A stretch of DNA of 27,363 bases, taken from IMG/VR virus record IMGVR_UViG_3300009001_000071, positions 1 through 27,363 of that record; one strand, given 5' to 3'. The position numbers and the translations under genes are program-made. Under the pieces are notes generated by a model. The model searched no databases and had not been told where the DNA came from. It saw only the letters and a list, made by a program, of their open reading frames with translations. Origin of the DNA: a virus. Position 1 is the first letter of the stretch. The number at the start of each line of letters is the position of its first letter. Of this stretch, positions 17,017 through 24,571 are shown one piece after another.

Positions 17017-19028
17017 TTGACTTCCTGATTAATTAAGTCTTTTGTTTCATATGCAGCGTCGTTCAAGAGATCTTCATACACATTCTCTTTTCTAAACAGA
17101 TTCTGGACATATTCAGAAACTTCAAAATAAGGATCAAGAGCACCATCAAAGATCTCATTATGCCCCATTACCTGTCCGCCAGGATATCTGCGGTAGAATG
17201 CCTCTAGAACGGATTCCAAGGTTTTCATCTGAGCAATTGTAAATGACTGAGCAGAGCGATATGTCAGAGGATTCTCGGTCCCGCTCGGGCAGTTTAACCC
17301 ACCAATCAGGACAACATCAATACATCTGACATTATGGTTATTGATGTTGCTTGCCTGAGAAGTCGTGTCCAGAGTCATACCTCTTTGTAGTTTCCCGTCT
17401 CGACGAATCACAAAGTGATACTGAATGCCATCAAATCCTTTCTCATTATGGAACGTATGGAGTTCCTCACTACCAATATTGGCATTCGTATAAGTCTCGC
17501 TCGCATGCACGATGACTTCAGAAATATCTCTCTCAACTCTGGCAAACTCTGCAGCAAGTTCTTCCTTTGACTCAATGTAGGTAAAGGCAGAGAATCCTGA
17601 AGCAGCACCCTGGTAACGAGCAGCAAGTTCTGCGAGGTTGACGTCCTCTTGGAAGAAATCAGCAGAACTTTTAATAATGCTTCCGGAGATAGTTGCATCT
17701 AGATCATCAAGCGAAACTTCTATGTCAACTGCTCTTTGTCTGAACGATTGAATTTCTTCGGGAGAAACTCCTGCTGCCCGTGCTTTCTCTTCAACAGTGT
17801 CCATGAATTCATTCAGGTCTTTTGAACCTTTGACGTTATTGATAACGTTTTTCATTTGAGGAGTAAACAGAGTCGTATTCTGAAGCATTGTGCGAATTGC
17901 TTTGGATCTATCTGTCGGGTTGCCACTCAAACTCTGTTGAATTAGTTCCGAGAGTTGATTGTCATTAAAGTTTGTGCCGAAGGTAAGTTGCTCAATTGTT
18001 CCGGAAATGTTCCTGTATAGATCTTCTGCGAAATTAGGAAGAAACCCCTTCCCTGTATTGATCCCAGTCTTAGATAAAAAATCTGATGCCTGTCCGGCAA
18101 TATCATTAAATGCTCCGGCAAGGGTATCACCAACCCCTCTTTCAACTGCTGTTGAGATTTGGTCAACTGTACTAACAACTTCGTTTACTTTATTGATAAG
18201 TCCGCTTGCATTTCCAAACAAATTGGTGTTTCCAGTCACATCAGAAACAACGTCTATTCCTAGTTTGTCACCAGCAAGGTTTGCCGCAGCAACTGCAGGA
18301 TTCAGAGAGGCAATCGCAGAGGCAGACTGGACAATTCCCGCAATATCACCTTCTTGTAGCGCGTCTGTAAGTTCTGTGAGTTCTCCGCCAGAGGCAGCAT
18401 CCAGAGTTGATGTAATATCGCCCAACAAGGAGTTAGATTTTTCTGCTGCTTTCTCTGTCATTGTCTTGAGATCAGTAAGTGCACTTCCCCCAGAAACAAT
18501 GTCGGTAAGTTTCCTTATTGTTGCCAGTCCAGTGATCAAAGAAATGATTTGAGCAACGCTATTTGCTAATCCGCCGCCAACAGTTTCTACCGAGGAGAAC
18601 ATAGCAGCAAGAGCATCGGGGTCAGAAAAGTCAACTGAGTCTAGCGAACCTGCAGCAGCAGAGTCAATTCCAGCATCAGAATCCAACTCTTTGAATAGCA
18701 ACGAAGGTGTTGCATAATTCATATTGATTTTTTCTGGATCGAAGAATTCGTTGGTCAGTTCACCAACCTTTCTTGGAGCAATTCCAGGAACTGCATCGGT
18801 CATGGAGACCATAGCATCTCCGAGTGGAGTATCTGCTGCTCCGTTTGTTACTGTCTCAAGAGACTGAAACCCCCCAACAATCTCTCCTGTGTTCTTCCCG
18901 AGCAAGGTTGCTTTGTTTGCTGCGGTGAAATCGCTGAGTTCTTGTTTCTTGTCGCCAATCAGATTCTCAAAGGTGTTGTTCTGCTGCTTTGCTTTTAACT
19001 GAATATTTAATTGTTTCTTATCAATCAT
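17013..19028 (-). CDS. Hub-associated protein with C-terminal T7-lysozyme-like amidase domain
   Basis: In this 671-aa protein, residues 1-480 are Ala/Ser/Gly/Asp-rich with amphipathic and hydrophobic helices (e.g. 'SVAQIISLITGLATI' near 155) and no family I recognise. Residues about 500-645 form an N-acetylmuramoyl-L-alanine amidase (Amidase_2/PGRP) fold: 'VIVHASETYTN' with His508 (T7 lysozyme IFVHCSATKPS, His17), 'GIQYHFVIRRDG' with Tyr537 (T7 Tyr46, same 29-residue spacing), 'NNHNVRCIDVVLIGG' (T7 YNHNSIGVCLVGG), and 'MGHNEIFDGALDPYFE' with His623 and Asp632 (T7 His122 and Cys130). The zinc ligands would be His508, His623 and Asp632; Asp is also used in AmpD-type enzymes. The T7 Lys128 position is Ala630. 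It lies between the two gp5 fragments, where T4 gp5 has its lysozyme, so a wall-degrading tail role is likely. Confidence 0.85.
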   Translation of the reverse strand: MIDKKQLNIQLKAKQQNNTFENLIGDKKQELSDFTAANKATLLGKNTGEIVGGFQSLETVTNGAADTPLGDAMVSMTDAVPGIAPRKVGELTNEFFDPEKINMNYATPSLLFKELDSDAGIDSAAAGSLDSVDFSDPDALAAMFSSVETVGGGLANSVAQIISLITGLATIRKLTDIVSGGSALTDLKTMTEKAAEKSNSLLGDITSTLDAASGGELTELTDALQEGDIAGIVQSASAIASLNPAVAAANLAGDKLGIDVVSDVTGNTNLFGNASGLINKVNEVVSTVDQISTAVERGVGDTLAGAFNDIAGQASDFLSKTGINTGKGFLPNFAEDLYRNISGTIEQLTFGTNFNDNQLSELIQQSLSGNPTDRSKAIRTMLQNTTLFTPQMKNVINNVKGSKDLNEFMDTVEEKARAAGVSPEEIQSFRQRAVDIEVSLDDLDATISGSIIKSSADFFQEDVNLAELAARYQGAASGFSAFTYIESKEELAAEFARVERDISEVIVHASETYTNANIGSEELHTFHNEKGFDGIQYHFVIRRDGKLQRGMTLDTTSQASNINNHNVRCIDVVLIGGLNCPSGTENPLTYRSAQSFTIAQMKTLESVLEAFYRRYPGGQVMGHNEIFDGALDPYFEVSEYVQNLFRKENVYEDLLNDAAYETKDLINQEVK

Positions 19029-19029
19029 T

Positions 19030-19893
19030 TTAACCTACCAATCTTGTATACAGGTCTAGAGCAGCTTCTTTATAAACATCAACCTCAACAGAACCTTTTT
19101 CACCAAAATAGTTTTTAGCAAAAACTTCTTGGCATGTATTACCATCTTCATCTTCTAGTTTATCTACTCGAAGGAACTTAATATTTGTTTGGGTCTGTTT
19201 GGTATTTAGTTCATAGAGAACAAATGCTAACTGAGAAGCAAACTGGTTCCAAGAGTTAGAAAATATTTTTAGGTCTGTCAATCTACTTTCGTTCCAACCA
19301 GCGATTCCGCTTCCAGAAGTTACCATGCCTGAGCGAATGTCTAAACTCGAAGCAATCGTCACTGATTGGTTGAGAGTGTATCCAGATGTCATAAAGAATT
19401 TGACTGTGGCAAAAATCCTTGCATCCTTGACAGGGACTGTGATGTTCTCTGTATTGAGATTATCAATATCTTGGTTTCCTGCAAGACTTGAGATTTCTTC
19501 GTCATAGAAATCAACTGCAGGATTGAGTCTTTCAACAACAGATTCAAACTCCACCCTCTTTTGAATTCGACTTGGTGTTTCTATTCTTGGCAAACTACCA
19601 AGAACCATAGGAACCTGAGATGCTTGTCCGTCTGCGAAGATTCCGAATACCAGCGCACCTGGTTCAAGTTTTGGTGTTCTCCCCAGTCCGCTAACTCCAC
19701 CCTCTGTGACAGGAAGAATGCATTGTGCCCAGGGAAGATCAGACTGCTTGATGTCCTTTGTAGAAGGAGAGTGGACGCCATGAATACGAACACGAACCCT
19801 GCCCTCTAGACCATAAGGCGGAGTTGTGTCAATGACGTCTGCTACGAACCAGCGAACGTTGTCTCCATAATATTCTGACGGGAGTGCTTTCAT
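19030..19893 (-). CDS. 5: gp5 N-terminal OB-fold hub protein
   Basis: In this 287-aa protein, residues 12-100 match the T4 gp5 N-terminal OB domain in order: 'NVRWFVADVID' (T4 NLNWFVGVVED), 'GRVRVRIHGVHSP' (T4 GRVRVRVVGLHPP), 'LPWAQCILPVTEGGVSGLG' (T4 LPWMSVIQPITSAAMSGIG), 'PGALVFGIFADG' and 'PMVLGSLPR' (T4 GIVLGTYGG). This domain sits on the gp27 trimer and positions the spike. Residues 110-287 have no lysozyme signature and are unlike T4 gp5; the 'TVKFFMTSGYTLNQSVTIAS' part is probably a separate small domain. A strong GAGGGG ribosome site lies 5 bases from the ATG. The gene directly follows the gp27-like gene. Confidence 0.9.
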   Translation of the reverse strand: MKALPSEYYGDNVRWFVADVIDTTPPYGLEGRVRVRIHGVHSPSTKDIKQSDLPWAQCILPVTEGGVSGLGRTPKLEPGALVFGIFADGQASQVPMVLGSLPRIETPSRIQKRVEFESVVERLNPAVDFYDEEISSLAGNQDIDNLNTENITVPVKDARIFATVKFFMTSGYTLNQSVTIASSLDIRSGMVTSGSGIAGWNESRLTDLKIFSNSWNQFASQLAFVLYELNTKQTQTNIKFLRVDKLEDEDGNTCQEVFAKNYFGEKGSVEVDVYKEAALDLYTRLVG

Positions 19894-21264
19894 TTATCCC
19901 CTCGTTAATTTACAAACAGTCATGGCAACGTCATGCCGTGTGTTCTTAAATGTGTGTCTGATATTATAGATGAGGAAGTCTCCACTCCGGAGTCTATCTA
20001 GTTTTTCAATAGAATCCTCGGCATTTACGTTATCAGAAAGAACATTAATTCTTACAATGTCTCCGACGCTTGCTTTTGATATAATGAATCCTGTACCCGG
20101 AACAGTGACTTCATACATGTTTTTATAGAGAGCATTACGAACCGCAATGTTTTCTATCTTCTTGCGGAACTTAATTGGATCAAACTCGTCATGATAACTC
20201 TTGAAATTACCATAGGTACCACTTGAAGTGACAGAATGATAAACCTTTGCCGCATTGTCGTCAATCAAAGATTCGTCTTTGGTAAATTTGAAAAACTCAT
20301 CAAAAACATTTTGATCTTTTTCTTGAGGTATGACTCCATTCGTCTTCAGTCCTTCCAACAAGTTTCTAATCTTAAATGGAGTTGATGTTGTTCTTCCTGT
20401 TGTCAGGTTAGTGTTATTATAGAGAGAACCAACACCACCAGACATCATTTGATTAAAAGTGTTTTGTAGTTTTGCGGTTCTCATAGTTTGAACCTGAAAC
20501 TGCTTCTCAATTTCTCCACCCTCAAGTTCTGCTTTCTGTACATTAGAAGGGGCAAACACATAAGGCAGTTTAGTATTAAATGCTTGTTGCTTCAGCATGA
20601 CTTCTAGATTACCGAGTCTTAGGTTTTCGTCGTGCATTGAAGCATAAAGGAAGAAGGGGCATCCCGTTTGAGTGGTTGCTCTATCTCTTAACCATTCACA
20701 GGCATCAATTGGTGTCATATAGGGAATGATTGCTTTGAAATTGTTTTGCACAGAAGCAACTCTGCCTTGTTCGTTCAGTTCTCCACCTTCATAGAGATAG
20801 GAGACATCCAGGTCCTTTCCTAGATCGTTCAGGCAAAGTTTTTCAATTTCCCTTTCAATATTCCCCGAGACACTTCGACTGATCTTTTTTGATCTACCAT
20901 AGAAAGCATGTTCGTCAATTAGAGTGAATGCATAGAAAGAGGAGTTACCTGCATCAGAGGACTTTGCCATATTTTCTATGCCAGTCATGACGAAGGTTCT
21001 AAATTTAAGACCCGTGCCTGAATTGGTATCCTTCTCAGAAGAAATGCCGAGACTCAGTCTTTCGGTTCCGCTGAATCCAATCTCGTCAAAGAGTCCAGCA
21101 TCATCTGTAATCCCTACCATTCCCGTCACATAAGGTTTTTCTAGATTCTCAAACAGGACAAGTTCTACAATCGCAGAGTTAATGAAGATCTTGTTATCTC
21201 CAAGTCTGTCTGCCGTGATGTAGGCTTCAACAATCTTATATTGTGACTGTGCTTGTTGAGTCAT
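19894..21264 (-). CDS. 27: Baseplate central hub protein, gp27-like
   Basis: This 456-aa protein (T4 gp27 is 391 aa) is followed immediately by the gp5 OB protein, the usual hub pairing. The N-terminal half has the gpD/gp27-type layout of two tube-like beta domains ('IVELVLFENLEKPYVTGMVG'; 'FYAFTLIDEHAFYG'), then 'YMTPIDACEWLRDRATTQTG' and 'CPFFLYAS' near residues 182-210, a pattern seen in hub proteins. The C-terminus 'LRSGDFLIYNIRHTF' and 'RHDVAMTVCKL' matches the closing strands of hub proteins of this type. The ATG overlaps the gp53 stop (TAATG), and no strong SD is visible, so coupled translation is likely. Family assignment rests on layout and context more than on residue-level identity. 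Confidence 0.8.
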   Translation of the reverse strand: MTQQAQSQYKIVEAYITADRLGDNKIFINSAIVELVLFENLEKPYVTGMVGITDDAGLFDEIGFSGTERLSLGISSEKDTNSGTGLKFRTFVMTGIENMAKSSDAGNSSFYAFTLIDEHAFYGRSKKISRSVSGNIEREIEKLCLNDLGKDLDVSYLYEGGELNEQGRVASVQNNFKAIIPYMTPIDACEWLRDRATTQTGCPFFLYASMHDENLRLGNLEVMLKQQAFNTKLPYVFAPSNVQKAELEGGEIEKQFQVQTMRTAKLQNTFNQMMSGGVGSLYNNTNLTTGRTTSTPFKIRNLLEGLKTNGVIPQEKDQNVFDEFFKFTKDESLIDDNAAKVYHSVTSSGTYGNFKSYHDEFDPIKFRKKIENIAVRNALYKNMYEVTVPGTGFIISKASVGDIVRINVLSDNVNAEDSIEKLDRLRSGDFLIYNIRHTFKNTRHDVAMTVCKLTRG

Positions 21265-22301
21265 TATTGATTCAATAACCTGTAGAATTCAGTCGCGACG
21301 GTGTTTATTGCTTCGGGTTTCAAGACTTTAATTTGCTTCAGATCTTCGTTTCTTGCTTCGAGTCTGTCAATATAACGAATCGGAACCAGATCAGAAGGGA
21401 TATTCTGAGAGTAAGGATTAATGTCAACCCAATTGCCGTCTGCATCTTCATAGTGGTGAACAGCATTGTACTGCGCTGTTTCAGAATGGATTGTTGCTGC
21501 GATTTCTAAACCAGATGCTCTATCAAAAAACTTCAACTGTTCGCCAGCATTAAAGTTATTCCCTGTTCCCGCATTGGTGGCAAACAAGAATGCATCTACT
21601 GCATACTCGCCATTCGGATCATAGGGAACATTCTCAATCGTTGCAGTTCTGTTTAGGTTAGAAAGAGTTACCGAAGGAGTAGTGAGAATGCTATAGATCG
21701 GGTCGCCATTACTATCAACTCCGGTCTTAAGTTTAACAACCCAGAGAGAGGGACTGTGGAAAGACTCGCGCTCCTCGGTTAGTTGAAGAGTCGCATACCC
21801 ATTAGAGTTTGGAGTAAACTCAATCTCTCGGCGAACATCTGCCACAGTTGTTGTTGTGTCAATTATGAGTTGACCAAGACTCAGATTTCTTTTAACGATT
21901 GTTCCCACCGTTTCAGAGCGAGAACCAGAGACACCTCGACCCACTCGGAAATCATAGGGTTCTGTTGAGATATCTTCGGCAAATGTTGCAACTCTATGAG
22001 GATAGTAAATCTTTGCTCTTTCTAGGATATCGTTACGAGAGATTGGCCAACCAGACTCACGGAGTTTATCGTTTAGGAGAAAGAAGGTCCAATAGTATTC
22101 TGGAGAACCATACAATCTGAAGGAAGTCGTGTCCGGACGGTCTCCTGCAACAATCGTGTAGTCTTCATAAAAATTAATGTTGTTCTTGATTTGATCGATC
22201 AGGTCAACATATTGAGTTAGGTTCTGGAAAATGGCAGGACTCTCGCCGTCACCAAATTTGTAGTAGAGTCGATTGAAGTTTTTAAAATATTGAGTTGCCA
22301 T
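21264..22301 (-). CDS. 53: Baseplate wedge protein gp53
   Basis: In this 345-aa protein, residues 5-100 carry the gp53 signature: 'YFKNFNRLYYKFG' at the N-terminus, 'YYWTFFLLNDKLRESGWPIS' at about 69-88 and 'ILERAKIYYPHR' just after. The C-terminus 'RLEARNEDLKQIKVLKPEAI' and 'EFYRLLNQ' also fits gp53 proteins, which end with a similar helical segment. gp53 clamps neighbouring wedges together around the hub. T4 gp53 is 196 aa; here about 150 extra residues (about 115-300) of beta-rich sequence are inserted between the conserved ends. The ATG overlaps the gp48 stop (TAATG), with GGGGA about 9 bases upstream. Confidence 0.9.
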   Translation of the reverse strand: MATQYFKNFNRLYYKFGDGESPAIFQNLTQYVDLIDQIKNNINFYEDYTIVAGDRPDTTSFRLYGSPEYYWTFFLLNDKLRESGWPISRNDILERAKIYYPHRVATFAEDISTEPYDFRVGRGVSGSRSETVGTIVKRNLSLGQLIIDTTTTVADVRREIEFTPNSNGYATLQLTEERESFHSPSLWVVKLKTGVDSNGDPIYSILTTPSVTLSNLNRTATIENVPYDPNGEYAVDAFLFATNAGTGNNFNAGEQLKFFDRASGLEIAATIHSETAQYNAVHHYEDADGNWVDINPYSQNIPSDLVPIRYIDRLEARNEDLKQIKVLKPEAINTVATEFYRLLNQ

Positions 22302-23326
22302 TACCGCACATCCCCATAGTAAGGATCATCCAGGATATCTTTCTTGACAAGAGCAGCAGTTTCTTGGAATGCTAGACTCAAATCAACTTCTAGAAACTCT
22401 CCGTCGGAGTGCATTGCCATCGAAGAAGCATTGTATGTTGTAGAAACGTCTCTTAGATAACAGGGTTTTATTTCTGGGGCATTATTCTTTCCAGCATATT
22501 TGATTTTTATATCAAACTTGTTTGGGAAAATATATCCAAGCGATACGTTCTTCCCGCCAATCACGGCATCAATAGACTCGGGATAAATCTCAGAACGGAA
22601 GAAGCGAATAATCTTCTTGATTTGAAGTGCTTCCTCCGGAGAACGAGCAATCATCTTAAAGGCAAAGGTAAACTCACGAATGTTGACACCTTTGAAGAGC
22701 GTTCTTGTGTTGGGGTTTACGGTAACTCCGCCTGCCAATTTCAGTCCGCTCTCTATGGTGCCAGAGGAACCAGGACTCAGTGCCCCTGCTGCTCTGATAG
22801 CAGCGAGTTTTGCCATGTCGGTTGGATTGCTACCAAAACTTGCTTTAAAATTCTCCAGGAACGACTTGGTTCCCTCTACTGCACTGGCAGCAACGCCGAC
22901 TCCAGCAGCAATTGAGGCACCAGTCGGACCAAGATCAAAGTTCTCGTATTGAACATTATCACGATATGCAAGTCCAGGAGGAAGGTACAAACTGACTGAG
23001 GTCTTGTTTACTTTTGTGGTTGCTTTTACAGCAGAAGATCTGCCTTCACCTTCATGCTCTTTTAACTGTGCAGCAATTTGTTCTGTTTCTTGTCGAGTTT
23101 GATTTGCTTGATTAGCAAGTTCAGCAACAAGTTCAAAGTTGCCATCCGCAGCTGCTTGTTTCTGTTGCTTCAGTAGATCCTGGACTTTATTAACACCAAG
23201 TCCGACTATGTCGTCTGCAGTATTTACTTTCTTTTCGCTGAACAAAGTAAACTGGACAGAAGCTTTATAATCATCTTCTTCGTGCAAAGGATATTTTAAT
23301 CGTTCTATTTTTTGTTCAGCTGCCAT
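22301..23326 (-). CDS. 48: Baseplate tail-tube cap protein gp48
   Basis: This 341-aa protein (T4 gp48 is 364 aa) has a block near residues 200-240 ('NPNTRTLFKGVNIREFTFAF', 'MIARSPEEALQIKKIIRFFR') that is the T4 tail-cap signature (PF11091). The C-terminus 'SYNASSM'-like region, here 'TTYNASSMAMHSDGEFLEVD' near 300-320, is typical of the tube fold. 'SVSLYLPPGLAYRDNVQYEN' near 110-130 is also shared by gp48 proteins. Residues 30-90 form a Gln/Ala-rich predicted coiled coil. The start is ATG at 23326 (MAAEQKIERL); an upstream in-frame start at 23470 would extend through the promoter gap into gp4 on the other strand and is rejected. gp48 caps the hub and starts tube polymerisation. It is the first gene of the leftward cluster. 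Confidence 0.93.
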   Translation of the reverse strand: MAAEQKIERLKYPLHEEDDYKASVQFTLFSEKKVNTADDIVGLGVNKVQDLLKQQKQAAADGNFELVAELANQANQTRQETEQIAAQLKEHEGEGRSSAVKATTKVNKTSVSLYLPPGLAYRDNVQYENFDLGPTGASIAAGVGVAASAVEGTKSFLENFKASFGSNPTDMAKLAAIRAAGALSPGSSGTIESGLKLAGGVTVNPNTRTLFKGVNIREFTFAFKMIARSPEEALQIKKIIRFFRSEIYPESIDAVIGGKNVSLGYIFPNKFDIKIKYAGKNNAPEIKPCYLRDVSTTYNASSMAMHSDGEFLEVDLSLAFQETAALVKKDILDDPYYGDVR

Positions 23327-23335
23327 TGAAAGTCC

Positions 23336-23343
23336 AATAAATA
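23336..23343 (+). promoter_or_regulatory. Late promoter for the rightward cluster (gp4 onward)
   Basis: AATAAATA, 7 of 8 matches to TATAAATA, on the plus strand within the divergent gap. The predicted +1 is near 23349, giving a 29-base leader before the gp4 ATG at 23378, which has AAGG 5 bases upstream. Confidence 0.65.
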
Positions 23344-23361
23344 GATTAGGAACACATTTTT

Positions 23362-23369
23362 TATTTATA
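23362..23369 (-). promoter_or_regulatory. Late promoter for the leftward cluster (gp48 onward)
   Basis: A perfect TATAAATA on the minus strand within the divergent gap. The predicted +1 is near 23356, giving a 30-base leader before the gp48 ATG at 23326. The two late promoters face away from each other with crossing leaders, so their transcripts overlap by a few bases around 23349-23356. Confidence 0.82.
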
Positions 23370-23377
23370 AGGTAAAC

Positions 23378-23881
23378 ATGGCATATTCTGGAAGATACAA
23401 AGTGAAAAACCCTGAGAAATATCAGGGTAATCCTGACAACGTGATATACCGTTCTCTTTGGGAGCGCCATTGTTTTAAATGGTGCGACAATAATCCCGAG
23501 GTAAAATATTGGGGTAGTGAAGAGGTAGTCATACCCTATCTATATGAGGTTGATAAAAAATACCATAGATATTTTATGGATTTAAAAATCACCTATCAAA
23601 ATGGGAAAACTGTTCTGATAGAAATAAAACCCGAAAAGGAGACAAAACCTCCTGCGGTGCCTCAGCGAAGAACCAAACGGTATATCAATGAGGGTTTGAC
23701 TTATGTCAAGAATATGAATAAGTGGAGTGCTGCTCAACAGTATGCTCTGGATCGTGGATGGCATTTTGAAATATGGACAGAGAAGCAATTAGAATCGATG
23801 GGCATAATGCCCAAATCAACTAAACAACTTAAACCTTTTGTGAGAAAGGTAAAATCTTTAACGAGGAAAAGAAAATGCTAA
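23378..23881 (+). CDS. 4: Head-completion nuclease gp4
   Basis: In this 167-aa protein, residues 1-70 follow T4 gp4 closely: 'MAYSGRYKVKNPEKYQGNP' (T4 MAYSGKYVPKNPSKYKGDP), 'IYRSLWERHCFKWCDNNP', 'SEEVVIPY', 'DKKYHRYFMDL'. A PD-(D/E)xK nuclease core is visible: Glu29 in SLWER, Asp68 in YFMDL, and Glu82/Lys84 in 'LIEIKP'. Residues 92-120 'PQRRTKRYINEGLTYVKN' also match T4. Gp4 acts after DNA packaging, when the head is completed before tail joining. It is 167 aa against about 150 in T4; the extra C-terminal ~17 residues are Lys/Arg-rich. The ATG has AAGG 5 bases upstream, and its last 7 bases overlap the start of the next gene. Confidence 0.95.
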   Translation: MAYSGRYKVKNPEKYQGNPDNVIYRSLWERHCFKWCDNNPEVKYWGSEEVVIPYLYEVDKKYHRYFMDLKITYQNGKTVLIEIKPEKETKPPAVPQRRTKRYINEGLTYVKNMNKWSAAQQYALDRGWHFEIWTEKQLESMGIMPKSTKQLKPFVRKVKSLTRKRKC

Positions 23882-24558
23882 ATGTAATCTGCGTGTGGGC
23901 ACCTCCAGGCAATGAAATGGAGGGGTGGTTCACAGTCGACTATGTTGAGAAACTCTATAACTCTCTCAAAAGAAACCTTGATGTTGAATTCAAGTTTCAT
24001 GTTCTGACCGATAAGGGTGAAGAACTTCAAGGAGAGCAGTACAATATTGTTCCGCTTAGTGGCGAGAATGATATGTACTGGAATAAAATTGAAGCATTCA
24101 ATCGCGAAAACTTCACTGGTCCTTGTCTTTATATCGACCTTGATGTTGTAATCTGCAAAAACATCACCAATGTTGTTAACAGATTGCTTGAAACCAAAGG
24201 AAGATTCTTCATGCTGCATCAACCAATGGATGGATATGCAAACAGCAGCATCATGTATTGGGACGACGATTTTGGTCACATTTATGAAAATTTCATGTCG
24301 GACATTGCAAGAAATGTTTACATGTTCCGCCGCAGAGGCATTGGCAACATGGGCGACCAGGGATATATCGCCAGCACGGTTGACTTTGAGTACCTGAACA
24401 ATGACGAGTTTGCCAGCGTTGGATGGGTATACAAAGGTGGAAAGCGTGTTGGTGAATCCCCTCACCACTTCCTTACCTTTATGAGTCGTGACCAAAAACC
24501 TCATAAGATGTTGGAAGATCCCACCGTTGGTGAGTTAATAAAGACTCATTGGATCTGA
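23875..24558 (+). CDS. GT-A type glycosyltransferase
   Basis: In this 227-aa protein, 'FHVLTDKGE' at 41-49, 'WNKIEAF' at 69-75 and 'CLYIDLDVVICKN' at 84-96 form the nucleotide-sugar binding half of a GT-A fold; Asp88-x-Asp90 is the metal-binding DxD motif. 'IGNMGDQGYIASTV' near 155-170 is a typical acceptor-side GDQ motif. It resembles glycosyltransferases carried by marine phages. The ATG overlaps the last 7 bases of gp4 and has GAGG 8 bases upstream, so it is made with the head/tail genes late in infection. A late structural-cluster position suggests it modifies a virion protein or a host surface sugar; substrate and donor cannot be told. A minus-strand 208-aa open frame covers the same DNA and is a shadow. 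Confidence 0.85.
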   Translation: MLNVICVWAPPGNEMEGWFTVDYVEKLYNSLKRNLDVEFKFHVLTDKGEELQGEQYNIVPLSGENDMYWNKIEAFNRENFTGPCLYIDLDVVICKNITNVVNRLLETKGRFFMLHQPMDGYANSSIMYWDDDFGHIYENFMSDIARNVYMFRRRGIGNMGDQGYIASTVDFEYLNNDEFASVGWVYKGGKRVGESPHHFLTFMSRDQKPHKMLEDPTVGELIKTHWI

Positions 24559-24566
24559 TATAAATA
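24559..24566 (+). promoter_or_regulatory. Late promoter at the start of the 193-aa gene (predicted leaderless)
   Basis: A perfect TATAAATA begins directly after the TGA of the glycosyltransferase gene. With the octamer at -13 to -6, the predicted +1 is 24572, exactly the A of the next ATG. There is no Shine-Dalgarno at usual spacing. Either the transcript is leaderless, or the gene is translated mainly from readthrough mRNA and this promoter serves the genes downstream. Confidence 0.7.
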
Positions 24567-24571
24567 GATTC

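Noticed and set aside
19000-19020. ATTAAATA on the minus strand as a late promoter
   Set aside because: Two mismatches to TATAAATA and it lies downstream of the amidase ATG, inside the gene.
23327-23470. Upstream start for gp48 at 23470
   Set aside because: It would read through the divergent promoter gap and into gp4; the extra 48 residues look non-coding, and MAAEQKIERL at 23326 fits the promoter position.
23878-24504. 208-aa open frame antisense to the glycosyltransferase
   Set aside because: It covers the same DNA as a gene with clear GT-A motifs, has no ribosome site and gives sequence with no recognisable pattern.
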